Assembly (NCBI GenBank): GCA_010015655.1
Contig: ML976666.1
Location: 698,092 to 762,091, forward strand
DNA: 64,000 bases
Reading direction: 5' to 3'
Source of the DNA: Bimuria novae-zelandiae CBS 107.79
Lineage: Eukaryota > Ascomycota > Dothideomycetes > Pleosporales > Didymosphaeriaceae
The notes under the pieces are model-generated. The model did no database searches, was not told the origin of the DNA, and saw nothing but the letters and a program-made list of their open reading frames with translations. Of the stretch, positions 9,985-21,600 are shown piece by piece; within the stretch, counting starts at the first letter, position 1, and each line of letters starts with the position of its first letter. A program made the translations under genes and the position numbers.

Positions 9985-10760
9985 AAGACAAGCCTAAAAA
10001 TTAATACTATAAGAGCTATTATATTTATAATTAACGGGCGTATTAGCACAGATAGAATTAAAATAGTACTAGACTAAATTAAATATATTAAAAACTAGAT
10101 AATACTAAAAACCGTAAAGAATATACAAGAATTCTTAGGATTCTGTGTGTTTAATTAACAATATATTAAGGATTATATAAAGATTATAATATCCTTAACA
10201 AACCTTATAGGAAAAGATGTACTATTTACATAAACAATACAGTATAGAAGGTTATTCTAACTCTTAAAAATAGTATGCATTACGCCACCAGCACTTATCC
10301 ACTTTTAGGATAGAAAACTATTACGATTCGAAATAGACGCAAGCGACCTCGCGATGGGTACATGTACAAAATAGGAAAATAATAGTAAATGGCATCTAAT
10401 TGCATACTACTTACGATATTTCAACGACGCAGAAACACGATACGACGTATACGACAAGAAACTTTACGCTATTATAAAAGTATTAAAGCACTAGAGGATC
10501 TACACTTTTAGCTATTTAACGCTAGAAATTTATATAGATTATAAAAATCTACTATAATTTACGACTACAAAAGAATTTACACCATAATAATAATAATAGT
10601 TATAAAGTACAGGATAATACAAGTTTAAAGTTATTTATATAGTAAGAAAAGAAAATAGACGAGTAGACGCGCTTAGCTAATAAAGTAACTTTATAAAAGA
10701 AAAGGTAAAGTCCTATTTTATAATACTATAAAAAATAAAAATAGATCTCTTAAGCCTATA
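9985..10760 (+). pseudogene. Gypsy C reverse transcriptase end and RNase H
   Basis: The plus-strand frame reads INGRISTDRIKIVLD, then NIQEFLGFCVFN (usual form VQSFLGFCNFYRRFI), then the RNase H signature FEIDASDLAMG, HLIAYYLRYFNDAETRYDVYDKKLYAII and a VDALS tail. These are the connecting region and RNase H of Ty3/Gypsy pol. Stops occupy Trp and Gln positions, e.g. KHXRIYTF for KHWRIYLE-like. The frame is cut at 10832 by the Gypsy A insertion. Confidence 0.75.
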
Positions 10761-10832
10761 GCCGAACTTAATTAACACCTTATTATAATATAAGAAATAC
10801 CTAAAGAATAATAAAATAAGATTATATAATAA

Positions 10833-11284
10833 TGTTATGAGGCTCTCACACCTTGTTCCAATCCGGGTTAGGGCGGTAAGGTATCGTGGTGCTTCACGGA
10901 TTATTTAGTGGTACAAGTTGATGCGATACTTAGCGCGGCTAGACAATCTAATCTTATAATAAATAAGATAACTATTAGTCTATATAGGAGAACGTACTCG
11001 CACAGAAGATATATAAGTTAACTATAAGGAAGGAAACAACAATAGGAAAGTCGCTACACTATATACTAGCCTATTCCTTCTTCGTAGTCCCGCCAAGGCC
11101 CTATAGTCCTAGGGACTAAGGTAGTCCTATAGGACTTCCCTTCACGCGGGACTTTATTACGTAACTACTAACTAAGCTATCCTGCGCCTTGTTAAGTCCT
11201 GTTAACTTTACTACTTTATTAATAATTACTCTCTTAGCGTAATTATCTAGCTTCTTTATCCTTATAGGGTTTATAGTCGTAACA
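10833..11284 (-). repeat. Gypsy A 3' LTR (left)
   Basis: Starts TGTTATGAGGCTCTCACACC and ends TAGTCGTAACA. It aligns end to end with 24650-25101. The two differ by transitions only where compared, mainly C/T and G/A of RIP type; in the second half this copy is the more mutated one. Confidence 0.92.
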
Positions 11285-11561
11285 CTATCCCCCTCTTTAA
11301 GGTTATTATCTTAATACCTTGCTTTACTATACTATGCTATTAGCGCGTTAGTGCTAATTACTATAAAGGTGCGTCTCCTCGCGTCTTAAGGCAGGCCGCA
11401 GCCTCTCCTTAATTCCCCTTGCCTTACTAACTATGCTAAGAACCCCCTGTTTATCCCTAGCAACCCGTCGTGCTCTTGCGTAAAAAGTAGAAGCTTAGGG
11501 CCTAGAAATAGCGTCTAGTTATAAGCGTTATTAGAAGAAGAAGTTATAGTGTTTTATTAAC

Positions 11562-12026
11562 ACTACTTCTAAGTAGTGTGCAGGCTGTCTTGCTGCCCAT
11601 GCTAAATATAGTCTATAAATTCCCGAGAAGGATTAGGAGCGTGTTTAGAAGGAGAAGCGCGAAAAGTGTCTTACCCTTCTTTAAGTAAAAGAGCGTTAAG
11701 CTTAGGCTACTCTTAAGACCGCGCGTTTTAAGCAAGAGTTAGTAGAAATAAAGGAGAAGGAGTATAACTATACCTAGCACGACTTACGCGTTGCTAATAT
11801 AATTAAGGCGTTAGAGTAATAGGAGGAAAATTTAAAGGGTACTAGCTTTCGCGAACTATTGCTACATGCACCTTTACAGGCTAACTTAGGCTAGTTATAG
11901 GCTAACTTATTTATTCCTTTTAATCTTTTTATATCTTTTAACTTTTCTAAGTTCCTTGCTAATCCGGTCGCGGCGCCTCTAGATATTTCTTATAGAACCT
12001 CTCTAGCGCTGTCTTGCAGTTCGTGA
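11562..12026 (+). pseudogene. Possible antisense reading frame in the 3' region of Gypsy A
   Basis: Between the pol end and the 3' LTR, on the strand opposite to gag-pol, one plus-strand frame stays protein-like for about 150 codons if TAA/TAG are read as mutated Gln/Trp. It shows CAGCLAAH (a C-x2-C pair, 11577-11588), then a highly charged coiled-coil-like run (RFKQELVEIKEKEYN) and a Leu-rich end, with a TGA at 12024. It partly overlaps the chromodomain end in antisense. AT-rich mutated DNA can produce such frames by chance, so confidence is low. Confidence 0.3.
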
Positions 12027-12872
12027 GGTTTTATACTAGTTCCCACGTATTATGGTTCTCTGGCCATCCTTCCCACTTTACTAGATACTTGTACTAACGC
12101 CTAATTTTTTATAGGTCCCTAATAGCTTCGACCTCGTACTCCTTATCTTTAAGTTTAAGCTAGTTTTTTAGTTCGGCGTCTAGTGGTGCTAGTTCTAATA
12201 ATAACTTATAGAAGACCGGGTGGATCCGTGTATCTATAAGTAGCTATAGTTTAAAATTAATTAGTCCCCTAACCTCTTAGATTTTAAATAGTCCCTTTTA
12301 AAGGTTATCTAGTTTTTTGCTTAGCCTTGTTATCTTAAGATTTTTTCGCGAGAGGAGGACTCTATCTCCCTCCTTAAAGGTTAGTCTTATAATTCTTTTC
12401 TTATTTGCTTATCGCGCTATTTGTTTGTTACGTCACGCGATATTCTTATGTAGTGTTTTATATAAGTCCTGCATAAGTTTAGCCTTATTGGCTGCGTTCT
12501 TCGCAATACTCTAAATGTCCAATAGATCCCGGTAAGTCGTTGGCTCACATCCATGGTTGGCGTAATATGGCGAGTACCCCGTAGTCGCCGATCTTGCGCT
12601 ATTGTATGCCAGCTAGGCCGTTGGCAATAGCTTAACCCAGTTGTCTTAAAACTTATTTATATATATCCGGAGATACTATTCTAACGTTTAGTTTATTCGC
12701 TTAGTTTAGCTATCTATTTTAAGATAGAAGCTCGTCGTGAGCTTTTGCTTAATCCCTAATTTAGCTATAAACGTGGTCTAGTATAACGATATAAATATCT
12801 TGGCCCTGTCTGTAATAAACTCGTTAGGTCGTCCAACCTGTAATATTAGTTCTCGTTCCACCACATAGGCTA
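11930..12872 (-). pseudogene. Gypsy A integrase C-terminus and chromodomain
   Basis: On the minus strand near 12000-12110 the chromodomain signature YKYLVKWEGWPENHNTWE is intact, followed by NLTNCKTALE. Chromodomains on fungal Gypsy integrases bind histone H3K9 methylation and direct insertion into heterochromatin. Upstream (12110-12870) is the integrase C-terminal region with several stops. The frame is interrupted by pogo element M1 at 12873 and continues beyond 14721. Confidence 0.8.
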
Positions 12873-14721
12873 ACATGTTTGATAAGCGAGTCGCGAATAT
12901 AAGCGAGTTGCGAGCCCCACCAACTTTCTGCGCCTCTATAGACGTATATCTCAACCATATTAAGAGTTAGTATAGAGATATCTATACAATAGATTAAGTA
13001 GTATCTAAAGTATCTTTTTTGCACGTGCGTAAGTTGTGCCCAGTCTCTCTGCACCTCTTGCAGCGCGCCAGAGCCTGGCGGCTATAGCCTAATCGCTCTC
13101 CTGTTTAACGCTCTTTATAAGTAATCTGCTAATTAACTTCCCTTTAAGCAAGTATATCCTCTCTAGCTCCCTTTATTAAGACCCTACATTACTATATACG
13201 CTTTTTTTTACGCTGTTTACGCGCTAATGCTGCCTTATTAGCTCTCTTAAGACTAGTAATCTAATTACGTATTAGCTTAGCTAAGAGTATTATTACCTTA
13301 GCGCCTTTCTTAAGCTAGTTAATCGCCTTAATAATTAAAGCTAGTAATAAGCTCTTATACCGTCGCACGCGATCTCGTATTAATATTAATTAAGCCTTAA
13401 GCTCACGTACGTTGCTTAGCGTACAAGCCTCCTAAAGAGCCTCTAGTAAAGTAGCTAGAGTAGGTGTACGCAGCTGCACGTTAAGCTTTAATAGTATAAT
13501 ATCTAGTTAGAAAGGCACAAGGCCTGCGCCTCGAAAGGCTAAGCAGATATTAGTTAAGGTAAATAATTAATTAAATGCTATCTTAAAAGCTAGCAAGAAC
13601 TCGAGCTTAGTAATATAGTTAATATAGTGGCGAATTAGGCTCTTAACCTCATGGCTGTACGCGCGCTTTAACGGCGAGAAGTAGCTAATATTAAGTAGCT
13701 ATAGTAGGTAGGATAAGTAAGGCGGCATATAGAGCGTGTAGATATTATTCTCTCTGTAGAGCTCTTAAAACTTAAGAGAGTAGTAGCTCTTATAGTTATT
13801 AAGGATAAGTAGGCGGCGCGCACTAATAACGTAAGTCTTTATATAAGTATTAAAGTGCTTTAGCTACTCTACTCCTAGTTTATTATTTATTTAGCTATTA
13901 TTACTTACTGCGATTGCCTAGTCGCGTGGGATGTCCTCCTCATACCAGGCAGATAGGTAATACTGGCCAGCGAAGATAAGGAACAGCGGGACTAACTAGC
14001 TAGCAGCGTTGATAGTAGCAATCGCCGTTACCTATTTACGGTTGCCAGGCTGGATAGTCTTTGGCTGACCTCTCCTCTCTAACCCTGTTATAACGAGCTA
14101 AGTCGTGATCTTACCTATTATAAAGCTAGCCTTATTAAAGTTATAGACATTATTATCGCAGATGCCATACTTAGCCTTTATTTCCTCTATAAGCTTAAAC
14201 TAGCTTTTAATTAACATAGGATTTTTACATAGAGCTCTCTGCCTATTGTACGCTCGATTAAAACGCGTTATAAGACTATCTATACGCTTAATAAAGTTAC
14301 GTAGCTAGTAGATACTAACCTAACCAGCGCCGCGCGTAGCTAGTAGCTTATTAGCTATATTACGTATAGCTACGTACGTAGGCGCAAATCCACGTGTATC
14401 CAAGTTAAGTATATGTCTAATAATTACCTCCTCCTCTCGCTGGGTGAGCTTCTTTAAGTTAGGCTAGTAATTACGTTATAGAGGCTTCTTAGCGCGTTGG
14501 TCGCGTAGCGTCGCTTTAGGAATATTATAAATAGCTACAGCACGATTAATAGCTGGAATTTATAATTTATTAATAGCTAAGATTATAAGCTAAACGTCTG
14601 CTTCGTTTAAGGGCATTTAAGAGGTAGTGGGTAGAGAAATAGTAGTTATAAGTTAGAGAGGTGTAGAAAGTTAGTGAGGCTCACAACTCGCTTATATTCG
14701 CGACTCGCTTATCAAACATGT
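12873..14721 (-). mobile_element. M1: pogo/Fot1-like Tc1-mariner transposon
   Basis: Terminal inverted repeats begin ACATGTTTGATAAGCGAG and run about 55 bp, with an inner repeat of AAGCGAGTCGCGA. The element is 1849 bp and flanked by TA on both sides (12871-12872, 14722-14723), the target duplication of Tc1/mariner. It sits in the integrase part of Gypsy A. A near-identical copy of the same length (M3) lies at 44156-46004 and a diverged relative (M2) at 25918-35196. Confidence 0.9.
12994..14616 (-). pseudogene. Pogo-family DDE transposase (M1)
   Basis: Spans 540 codons from ATG 14616 (MPLNEADV) to TAA at 12994. It has an N-terminal helix-turn-helix (CENP-B type), then a DDE endonuclease core recognisable by comparison with M2 (NFDKTGF-like, ending in the HSSHLLQPLDV type region). 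The C-terminus carries an intact zinc knuckle, CKRCRETGHNLRTC (C-x2-C-x4-H-x4-C, about 13028-13070). Several in-frame TAA/TAG from RIP make it inactive, although start, stop and length match M3 exactly. Confidence 0.8.
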
Positions 14722-14723
14722 TA

Positions 14724-17700
14724 GTTTTTCTACTAACATAGCTTCCCTAATTGGCACAAACCTTGACTCCTTAGTAAGTTAATAGATTATAACTAAGATT
14801 AAGTTGTAGGGATCCTTATTCCCTAGTGCTAGTAATGCTAGTAGCTTTACAATAAAGTCTATAGTCACGCTTAACCATGGTCTTAGGGGTGGCTGTAGTA
14901 GCTATAAGAGGCCATAGGGCTTATGTCTCTTAGGCTTATTCTTATGACAGGCTAAATAGTTGCCTAAAACCTTTTATACCGCCTGGCGTAGCCTAAGAAT
15001 AGTATATTCGTTCGCGATTCGACGCGTTGTTTTAGCGATTTTTAGGTATCCCTAATCCTTATCTTTGTGTAGTTTTTTAATTAGCAGCGGAGCCATCTGC
15101 TCGCTAATCTAGATATAGTTTTAATAGTCCCGTACCGTTAATTTCGTAGCTTAGTAGAGATTATACGCTTGGCAATCCTTGTCCTTAAGCCTATTATAAT
15201 CCTATATCTCTTTTATAGCTAGCCTATAATAGGTAAGATCTACGCGCCGTGCTTCTAGTGCTAGCGCAAGCTATATCTTATTATAGTAAAGGGTTCTATC
15301 CTTCGCGTAGGTTAAGTTTACGATATAGTTACCACTATTATCTTCTTCTACAAGATCTAAACGCCTGCTAAGCGCGTCTACTATAGCGTTTGAGTTACTA
15401 AGTAAATAGGTAATGCAGAAGCCAAATTCCGCTATCTATTCTAACTATCTAGCCTGTTGTTAATTAAGCTTCTTTGTGGTTATAAAGCGTGTAAAGTTAA
15501 GGTAATTTAAAAAGACCTCCGTCTAGTGCTTTACTCCTTTAAGCTACGCTTCCTATTACTTAAAATAGTTAATAATTACGAGCAACTCCTTGTCGTAAAT
15601 CTTATAATTTAGTTTTACTCCTAAGAGCTTGCGTGCGTAATAGAAGACAGGTCTCTATTTACTATCGTCGCACTCTTGTAATAATATGGCCCCTAGCGCA
15701 TAGTCCAATGCATCCGTGTAGATGCAATATCGCCACTCTGGGTCATACATCTATAGTAGGAGTGCTGTTAGGAATAGGCGTTTAAGCTACTTAAAAGCTA
15801 CTATTTCTGCCTTTTGCAGAGGTCGCTATTTCCCTATCTTTATAAGTTCCGTTAACAGAGCGGTCGTCTTTAAGTAGTTCCTAATAAATTTGCGATAGAA
15901 GTTAGTAAAGCCTAAGAAAGACTAAATGTCTTTTACTAATTATAATAGTAGCTATTCTTCTATTGTCGCGATCTTCTTTAGGTCTATCTTAACACCTTCT
16001 CGGGATATTATAAATCCTAAATATTCTGTCTTAGTGACATGGAACTCGCACTTCTTAGGGTGTAGGAGTAATTAATACTCTTGCAACTTCTATAGTACTT
16101 TACGTATATGTCCTTTGTGCTCTTCCAAGGTTCCGTGTAAGTATATTAAGATATCGTCGAGGTACGCCGTGCAGAATACGTCTAAGTATTTATATAGTAC
16201 TTAATTTATTAACTCCTAGAAGGTTGCTAGTGCGTTGGTTAGCCCTATAGGCATAACTATGTACTTGAAAAGGCTATATCGTGTGCGGGACGCCGTTTTC
16301 CACTTATACCCTTTTATAATTTAAATCCTGTGGAATCTATCCTAGACGTCGAATTTCGTGAAGTATTTAGCTCCTCGGAGTCTATCTATAAGCTCCGTTA
16401 TTAGTAGTAATAGGTAGCGATTCTTAATCGTCACGGCGTTTAGCTATCTATAATCCACACAGAGTCGCAGCCTGCCGTCTTTTTTGCGAATAAAGAGTAT
16501 AGGGAAGGCTATAGAACTCTAACTAGGCCACTATTTCCTTAAGCGTAGATTCTTCTATATTAGCTCTTTTAACTCTTTTTCTTATTCGTAGGTGAGGGGC
16601 CTTAGGCGTTCTAGCCATAGCTTAGCTCCCTCTACTAGTAGTATCTCGTGATCCTACTCCTTGTGTTCGGGTAGGACAGTCTTGTCGTGTTCCTTAAACA
16701 GGTCTGCGAATTCCTTATATTCTTCTAACAGACTAAGGTTATCTAGGACTATCTTAGTCTCCTAGACCTATATGCAGTGCACCTGCCCTAAATGTTACTT
16801 TAAGATCCTATCTATCTTGCATACTAATATTTCTTATATCCTAGATAGTCGACTCCTTTTTCTCGCCTAAGGTTAGGGAGTTTCCCTCCCACTAGGGCTT
16901 GCCTAAGCCTTCGCTAGTAGGTCCCGGAGAAGGATCGTTCGTTCAATCTAGTCTATCTATAGATTATGTTATTCTAGCCATTCGTATCCAACGATGGCTT
17001 CGATGTCTCCCATCTCCGCGATAGTGAAGACGTGTTAGCTCTCTAGGCCTTCTATGTTAACTTATACCGGCGCCGTCTTAAGGCGCAGCCAACTATTACT
17101 ATATCCTTATAATTAGGTCCTATCCGCGAGTCCTATTTATAACGGTGTTTTCTTATTATAATATAGCATATTATACTTCTTAACCACTCGCGGGGCGATT
17201 AGACACGCGTCTGCCCCTAGGTTAATTAGTGCTATAATATAATGTCTATGCACTATAATATCTTTAATTAAGCGCTTCTTAACTTAGCAAGTGTCTACTT
17301 AATAAGCCATAATAATCGCACTATCACTAGTGTGGCTCGTTACCTAGTAATAATCTAGTTTTTTAAATTATTAGACCCTTTGTCTAAGGTTTTAGGCTAA
17401 CTAGCGTCGGCTTCCTTAATCCAGTCCTAGACCTTAGATAGCTTAGAGACTTCCTTAATTTAGTGCTACTTATATTGCTATTAATACAGGGCGTAAGTCT
17501 CTCTAATCCTATTAGATTTGTATACTCCTTAATTCCCATGTTGCGGGCAATTTAGAGTAAGGCATTCGTTCTAGGCTAATGCATTATGCCCTAGATAGCT
17601 ATCTAAGGAGGCTGCCTCTTCCTGCAGGCTTAAGTGTGCGAAGCACTATAGGTTGTATTATTCTTACCTAATTAATAAGTAGTCCGCGTCTTTTCCTAGC

Positions 17701-18407
17701 TACGTATTCCTTATTATCGTGCTAGTGTCGCGGGGGTCTAAGCCTTAAAGGAACTAGCCTATTTCGAACTTCTACTACTTGTGTAGCTTATAGGTAATAT
17801 CGAAATATTAATACTAACTATTCTATTTATGGTGCTTAGCCTAATAGGCTAGAAAGTACTTATAGTAATTGTTAGGCACGCTGCATTGGCTCTGCTTTAG
17901 CTTATAGTATTCTAAACCTCCTAGAAAATAGGAGGCCCTAACTCTAGCCTTAGAGTGTTGTTGGCATCCTTTACGCGTGCATTGCCACTATTTGGCGTAT
18001 TCATGTCGTTCCTGTATCGTGATCTGGCGTAGGTATTGTTTTGGGCGCCCCTGTAGTTTTTCTACTAGCCAGTAGGCGTCCCATGCGTGTGCCCCTTAGA
18101 CGATCACTTTTGCCTCACACTAAGACAATTAATGTAGCGCACTGCTGCATATCTAGTAGGTATCGTTAGCTAGTCTTTAGAAGATCTGGTACTTAGGAAG
18201 GGTCTTTCGTTCCTCTTCCTCTTCTATTAGCTCCAAGATCTCTTACGTAAGATCTACTCCGTTAGCTTCTGCTAGCGTAAGGGTGGCTATAGCTACTTGT
18301 AGGAGGTTAGTTATATTAACCTTAGTCTCCTAATCGTTGTAGTCTTTGGCGAAGTGGCCTGGCTTACCATATTAGAGGCAGGTTTTATCTTTAAACCTCC
18401 GTTCTTA
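14724..18407 (-). pseudogene. Gypsy A pol: protease, RT, RNase H, integrase N-part, with Gag zinc knuckle
   Basis: Minus-strand frame. The RT block at 16360-16500 reads IRKKDGRLRLCVDYR followed by [25 protein letters not shown], the fingers/palm region of Ty3/Gypsy RT. RNase H and the start of integrase follow towards 14724. At about 18340-18400 a nearly intact zinc knuckle (KTCLXYGKPGHFAKD; the second Cys has become Tyr) marks the end of Gag. The region has stops at Trp and Gln codons but is GC-richer than Gypsy C, so it is a younger insertion. Cut at 18412 by Copia K2. Confidence 0.8.
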
Positions 18408-18412
18408 CTCTT

Positions 18413-18637
18413 TGTCAGATTTGATAGTGTTCTGTCACTTTGAGATAATGCAATGATGAGAATTTAATGGATGTGATAATTAATTAATAATATTCGTGTT
18501 CTGTCTGTGTCTGGAATGCAGATGTGTGCGAGGCTCCAAATAAGTGCCGCTGTAGCGCTAGCCCTATTTAGAATAGTACAAAAGAGAGAGTGCTCCAGCC
18601 TCATATCCACAACAGATAGAGGCCATATAATCGGACA
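18413..18637 (-). repeat. K2 3' LTR (left copy)
   Basis: 225 bp. Aligns with 23513-23737 with only transition differences in the parts compared (for example TGAGATAATGCAATGATGAG here versus TAAGATAATGCAATAATAAG there), so this copy is the less mutated one. Confidence 0.9.
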
Positions 18638-18639
18638 CA

Positions 18640-21600
18640 CCCCCTCAGCTTGGGCTTATCCTTAAGCTGGACCTTCGCATTATTTATCTATCCATTATTC
18701 TAACTTAAAGGCCTCTATCCTCTGCTGTAGATCCTGCAGGGCAACCTCTTAATTAGTAATCTTATCTAATATATCTTTAAGTCCCAGCTTATTTAGAAAC
18801 TTGCTCTATTTGTTTACTAGTAGGGCCTTTATAAGTCTATCTGTAACCATGTCCTCTAAGCGTTAATAGTCCACCTTGATTTTCCTAAGTGTGACTTCTT
18901 GTCTTAGCTAGTAATTGTAGATATCTATATAGTAAAGCTTAGTCTGCAGCTTTGCGATCTCTTTAGTAACCAGGCGAATAGTTTGTTAATTATCGCAGTT
19001 AATTGTAATTAGGTGATTGCTTATAGCGATCTAAAGCTCCTAGAGTAATCGTGAAGTAAAGATAGCCTCCTTAGCTACTTATGAAAGCGCTAGAAGTTTA
19101 GCCTTTATTATTAATATAGTAACTGTATCTTGCTTGCTTGCTTTCCAGGCAATTAGGCTACTAAATAGCTTAATAATGTATCCTTGTGAACTCTTGTAAT
19201 TAAGTGTATTATCTGCAAAGGATGCGTCGCTTGCCACTTCCAGAGTATCTGCACCCCTAAGCTAAAGACCTAGTAATTTGGTATTAGCAAGATAGAGGAG
19301 AACTTAGTTAGTAGCTACTTAATACTCTTTGCTTAGGTTAGATAAGAATCGTAATAATCTAGAGCTTATAAAGGCAATATCTAGTCAAGTTATAACTGCA
19401 ACATAGAGAATTAATCCGACTTTACGCTAGTATTAATTAATCTTACCCTTGCTAGCTAGTCCTGTTCTTGGGAGTAATTCGATTGAACCTATTAGGGTAT
19501 TGTGACGAATCTTATGGTAATCAATAAGGCGCGATATTTTGTTAATGTATAATGCTTGTGAAAGCCAGATCTTTCTGTTTAAGTGGTCCCTAATAATTTT
19601 AATTCCTAGAAACTATTGCAGGTCTTTTCTGCTAGTAAGGGTAAATTTAGTTCTTATCTCTTTAATAGCTGCTTTTGCTGCAGACTCGTGATTCTTCTAA
19701 TAGGCGATGATAAGATTATCTACATAAAAGAAAATAATAATGCCGTCCTTAATAAGGCAGCATAGCTCGTAGGGCACTGTTTTAAAGCTAATATCACGGA
19801 GCGTTGATGTGAACTCTCTTTACTAGAGTAGTAGAGATATGCGCAGTCTATATAGTACTTTATATAGTTTAAGAACTGTGCCTGCTCGCGAGTATCCGCG
19901 GGGCATTCTTATGTAGATTTCTCTATCCAGCTTTGCGTGAACAAACGCGTTCGTAACGTTATGTTAGATAAGCTCTAGGTCGAACTAAGCTACAATTGCT
20001 ATAAGCATGCGAAAGGATTATCTTATAAGTATTATAGCGTAGGTTTCTTGCGAGGTTAGGTGCCGCTATTAATTACCCTACACTACTAGCCTTGCCTTGC
20101 ACTTCTGTAGTCAATGGTGTTTATTAAACTTATAGGTGTATACCTATATACAGTCGAGGATTTAATGGCCTGCTGCCTTTACTAGAGCTGCTACGACCTC
20201 GCTCCAAGACTTCATTTCCTTATGGCTCTATAGATGGGAACGTTCTGCTTCCTTCTACATATTATAAAGAGGGTGATCTTCGAGCTTGCTTCGGCATGTG
20301 GGTGGCTCTAAAAGCACGCTTTAATGTGGCTTTTTACCTAATGTAATTATTTATTAAAGCTACGCCTTATTAAGAACCTTGCCTTCGTATTTATTATTAC
20401 TACTAGCTTTAGTGCCTGCTATAAAGGCTACGGCCCATGCGCTTGTTTGCAACTACCCTGTTTATAACTCTTAGGGTAGTCTAGCTTAATCGCCTCCTGC
20501 CATTAGTTATGCAAGGAGTGTCACTAGTGGCGGTGTTAATAGAGGCGTTAGATATTCGTACCTAGCTCTCCTGCCTTAATTATACTTAGGAGCGCTTTTA
20601 ACCTCTTCCTCTAGCGCTTTACTAATTATCTTATCCTTAAAGAAGGACTCGGTGGCTTGCTCTTATTAAGGTAAAGAAGGTAGCTTTACTAATCGCACCT
20701 AGGCTACTATTTCTTCTAATGTGTTGTGCATAAGGTTGTCTACCAGGTCTTTAGTTTTGCCTAAGAACATAGTATCCTTATCGAAAATTACATCGCGAGT
20801 ACTAATTGTCTTTGCTAGAGAGGGAATCTATATTCTCTAAATATTAGTTAATTTGTAGCTAACTAAATAACCTATCTATGCTTTAGGATCTAGTCGCTGG
20901 AGCTTGCTCTTGCCACGTTTAGTGTTATTAGTTATAGCAAAGGTCTTGCAGCCATAGGCTTTTAAGTAAGCTTAATTAGGCTTCTTTAGTTAGGTAACAA
21001 TGCCATTCTAAAAGGCTACTGTTGTAAAGAACACTTTATATAGAGATTACTATTAATTAGCGTAGTTTGGCGTTTAATTATATAGGTAGACTGCGGCTCG
21101 GGTAATCTTAGGCCATATTTACTAAGGTAGGTTAGAGTTAAGTCGTATCGCGCGCGCTTTCTTCTTAATTACACCCCCTAAGCGTTTAGCTCCTCTATTT
21201 TATACTTAAGTATCTAGTGCTAAAGGCTTAATCTTAATACCTTGCGCTAAGCACTACTTCTTAATATCTGCCTTAATAGAGAAGATCTCGTTGTCGGATT
21301 TAATTACTTTCACTATAATATTGTATTATACTTTTATAAACTATATAAAGGTGCTAAGTAATTTAATAATTAAGCGTGCTGGGCGGTTATCCTTAAAGTA
21401 GTAGTCCTATATAAAGCCAGAGAATTAGTTAGTAATTAGCATTTAGCTCTTCTCTCTTGTTAAGCTATCTGCTTCGTAGTCGTAAAAGTCTATTGCGACT
21501 CGCTCGCCAGGGCCTTTAGTTCGCTCCCTGGCTTGCCGGCGTATTTGCCGTTTTAGTTTTGCTTTACCGCAGGCGTTACATTTAATTATAGGGAGGCCTT

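Noticed and set aside
18428..18637. First guess of K2 LTR start at TGTTCTGTCAC
   Set aside because: That start gives unmatched flanks. Moving 15 bp left to TGTCAG gives a perfect CTCTT duplication and extends LTR similarity.
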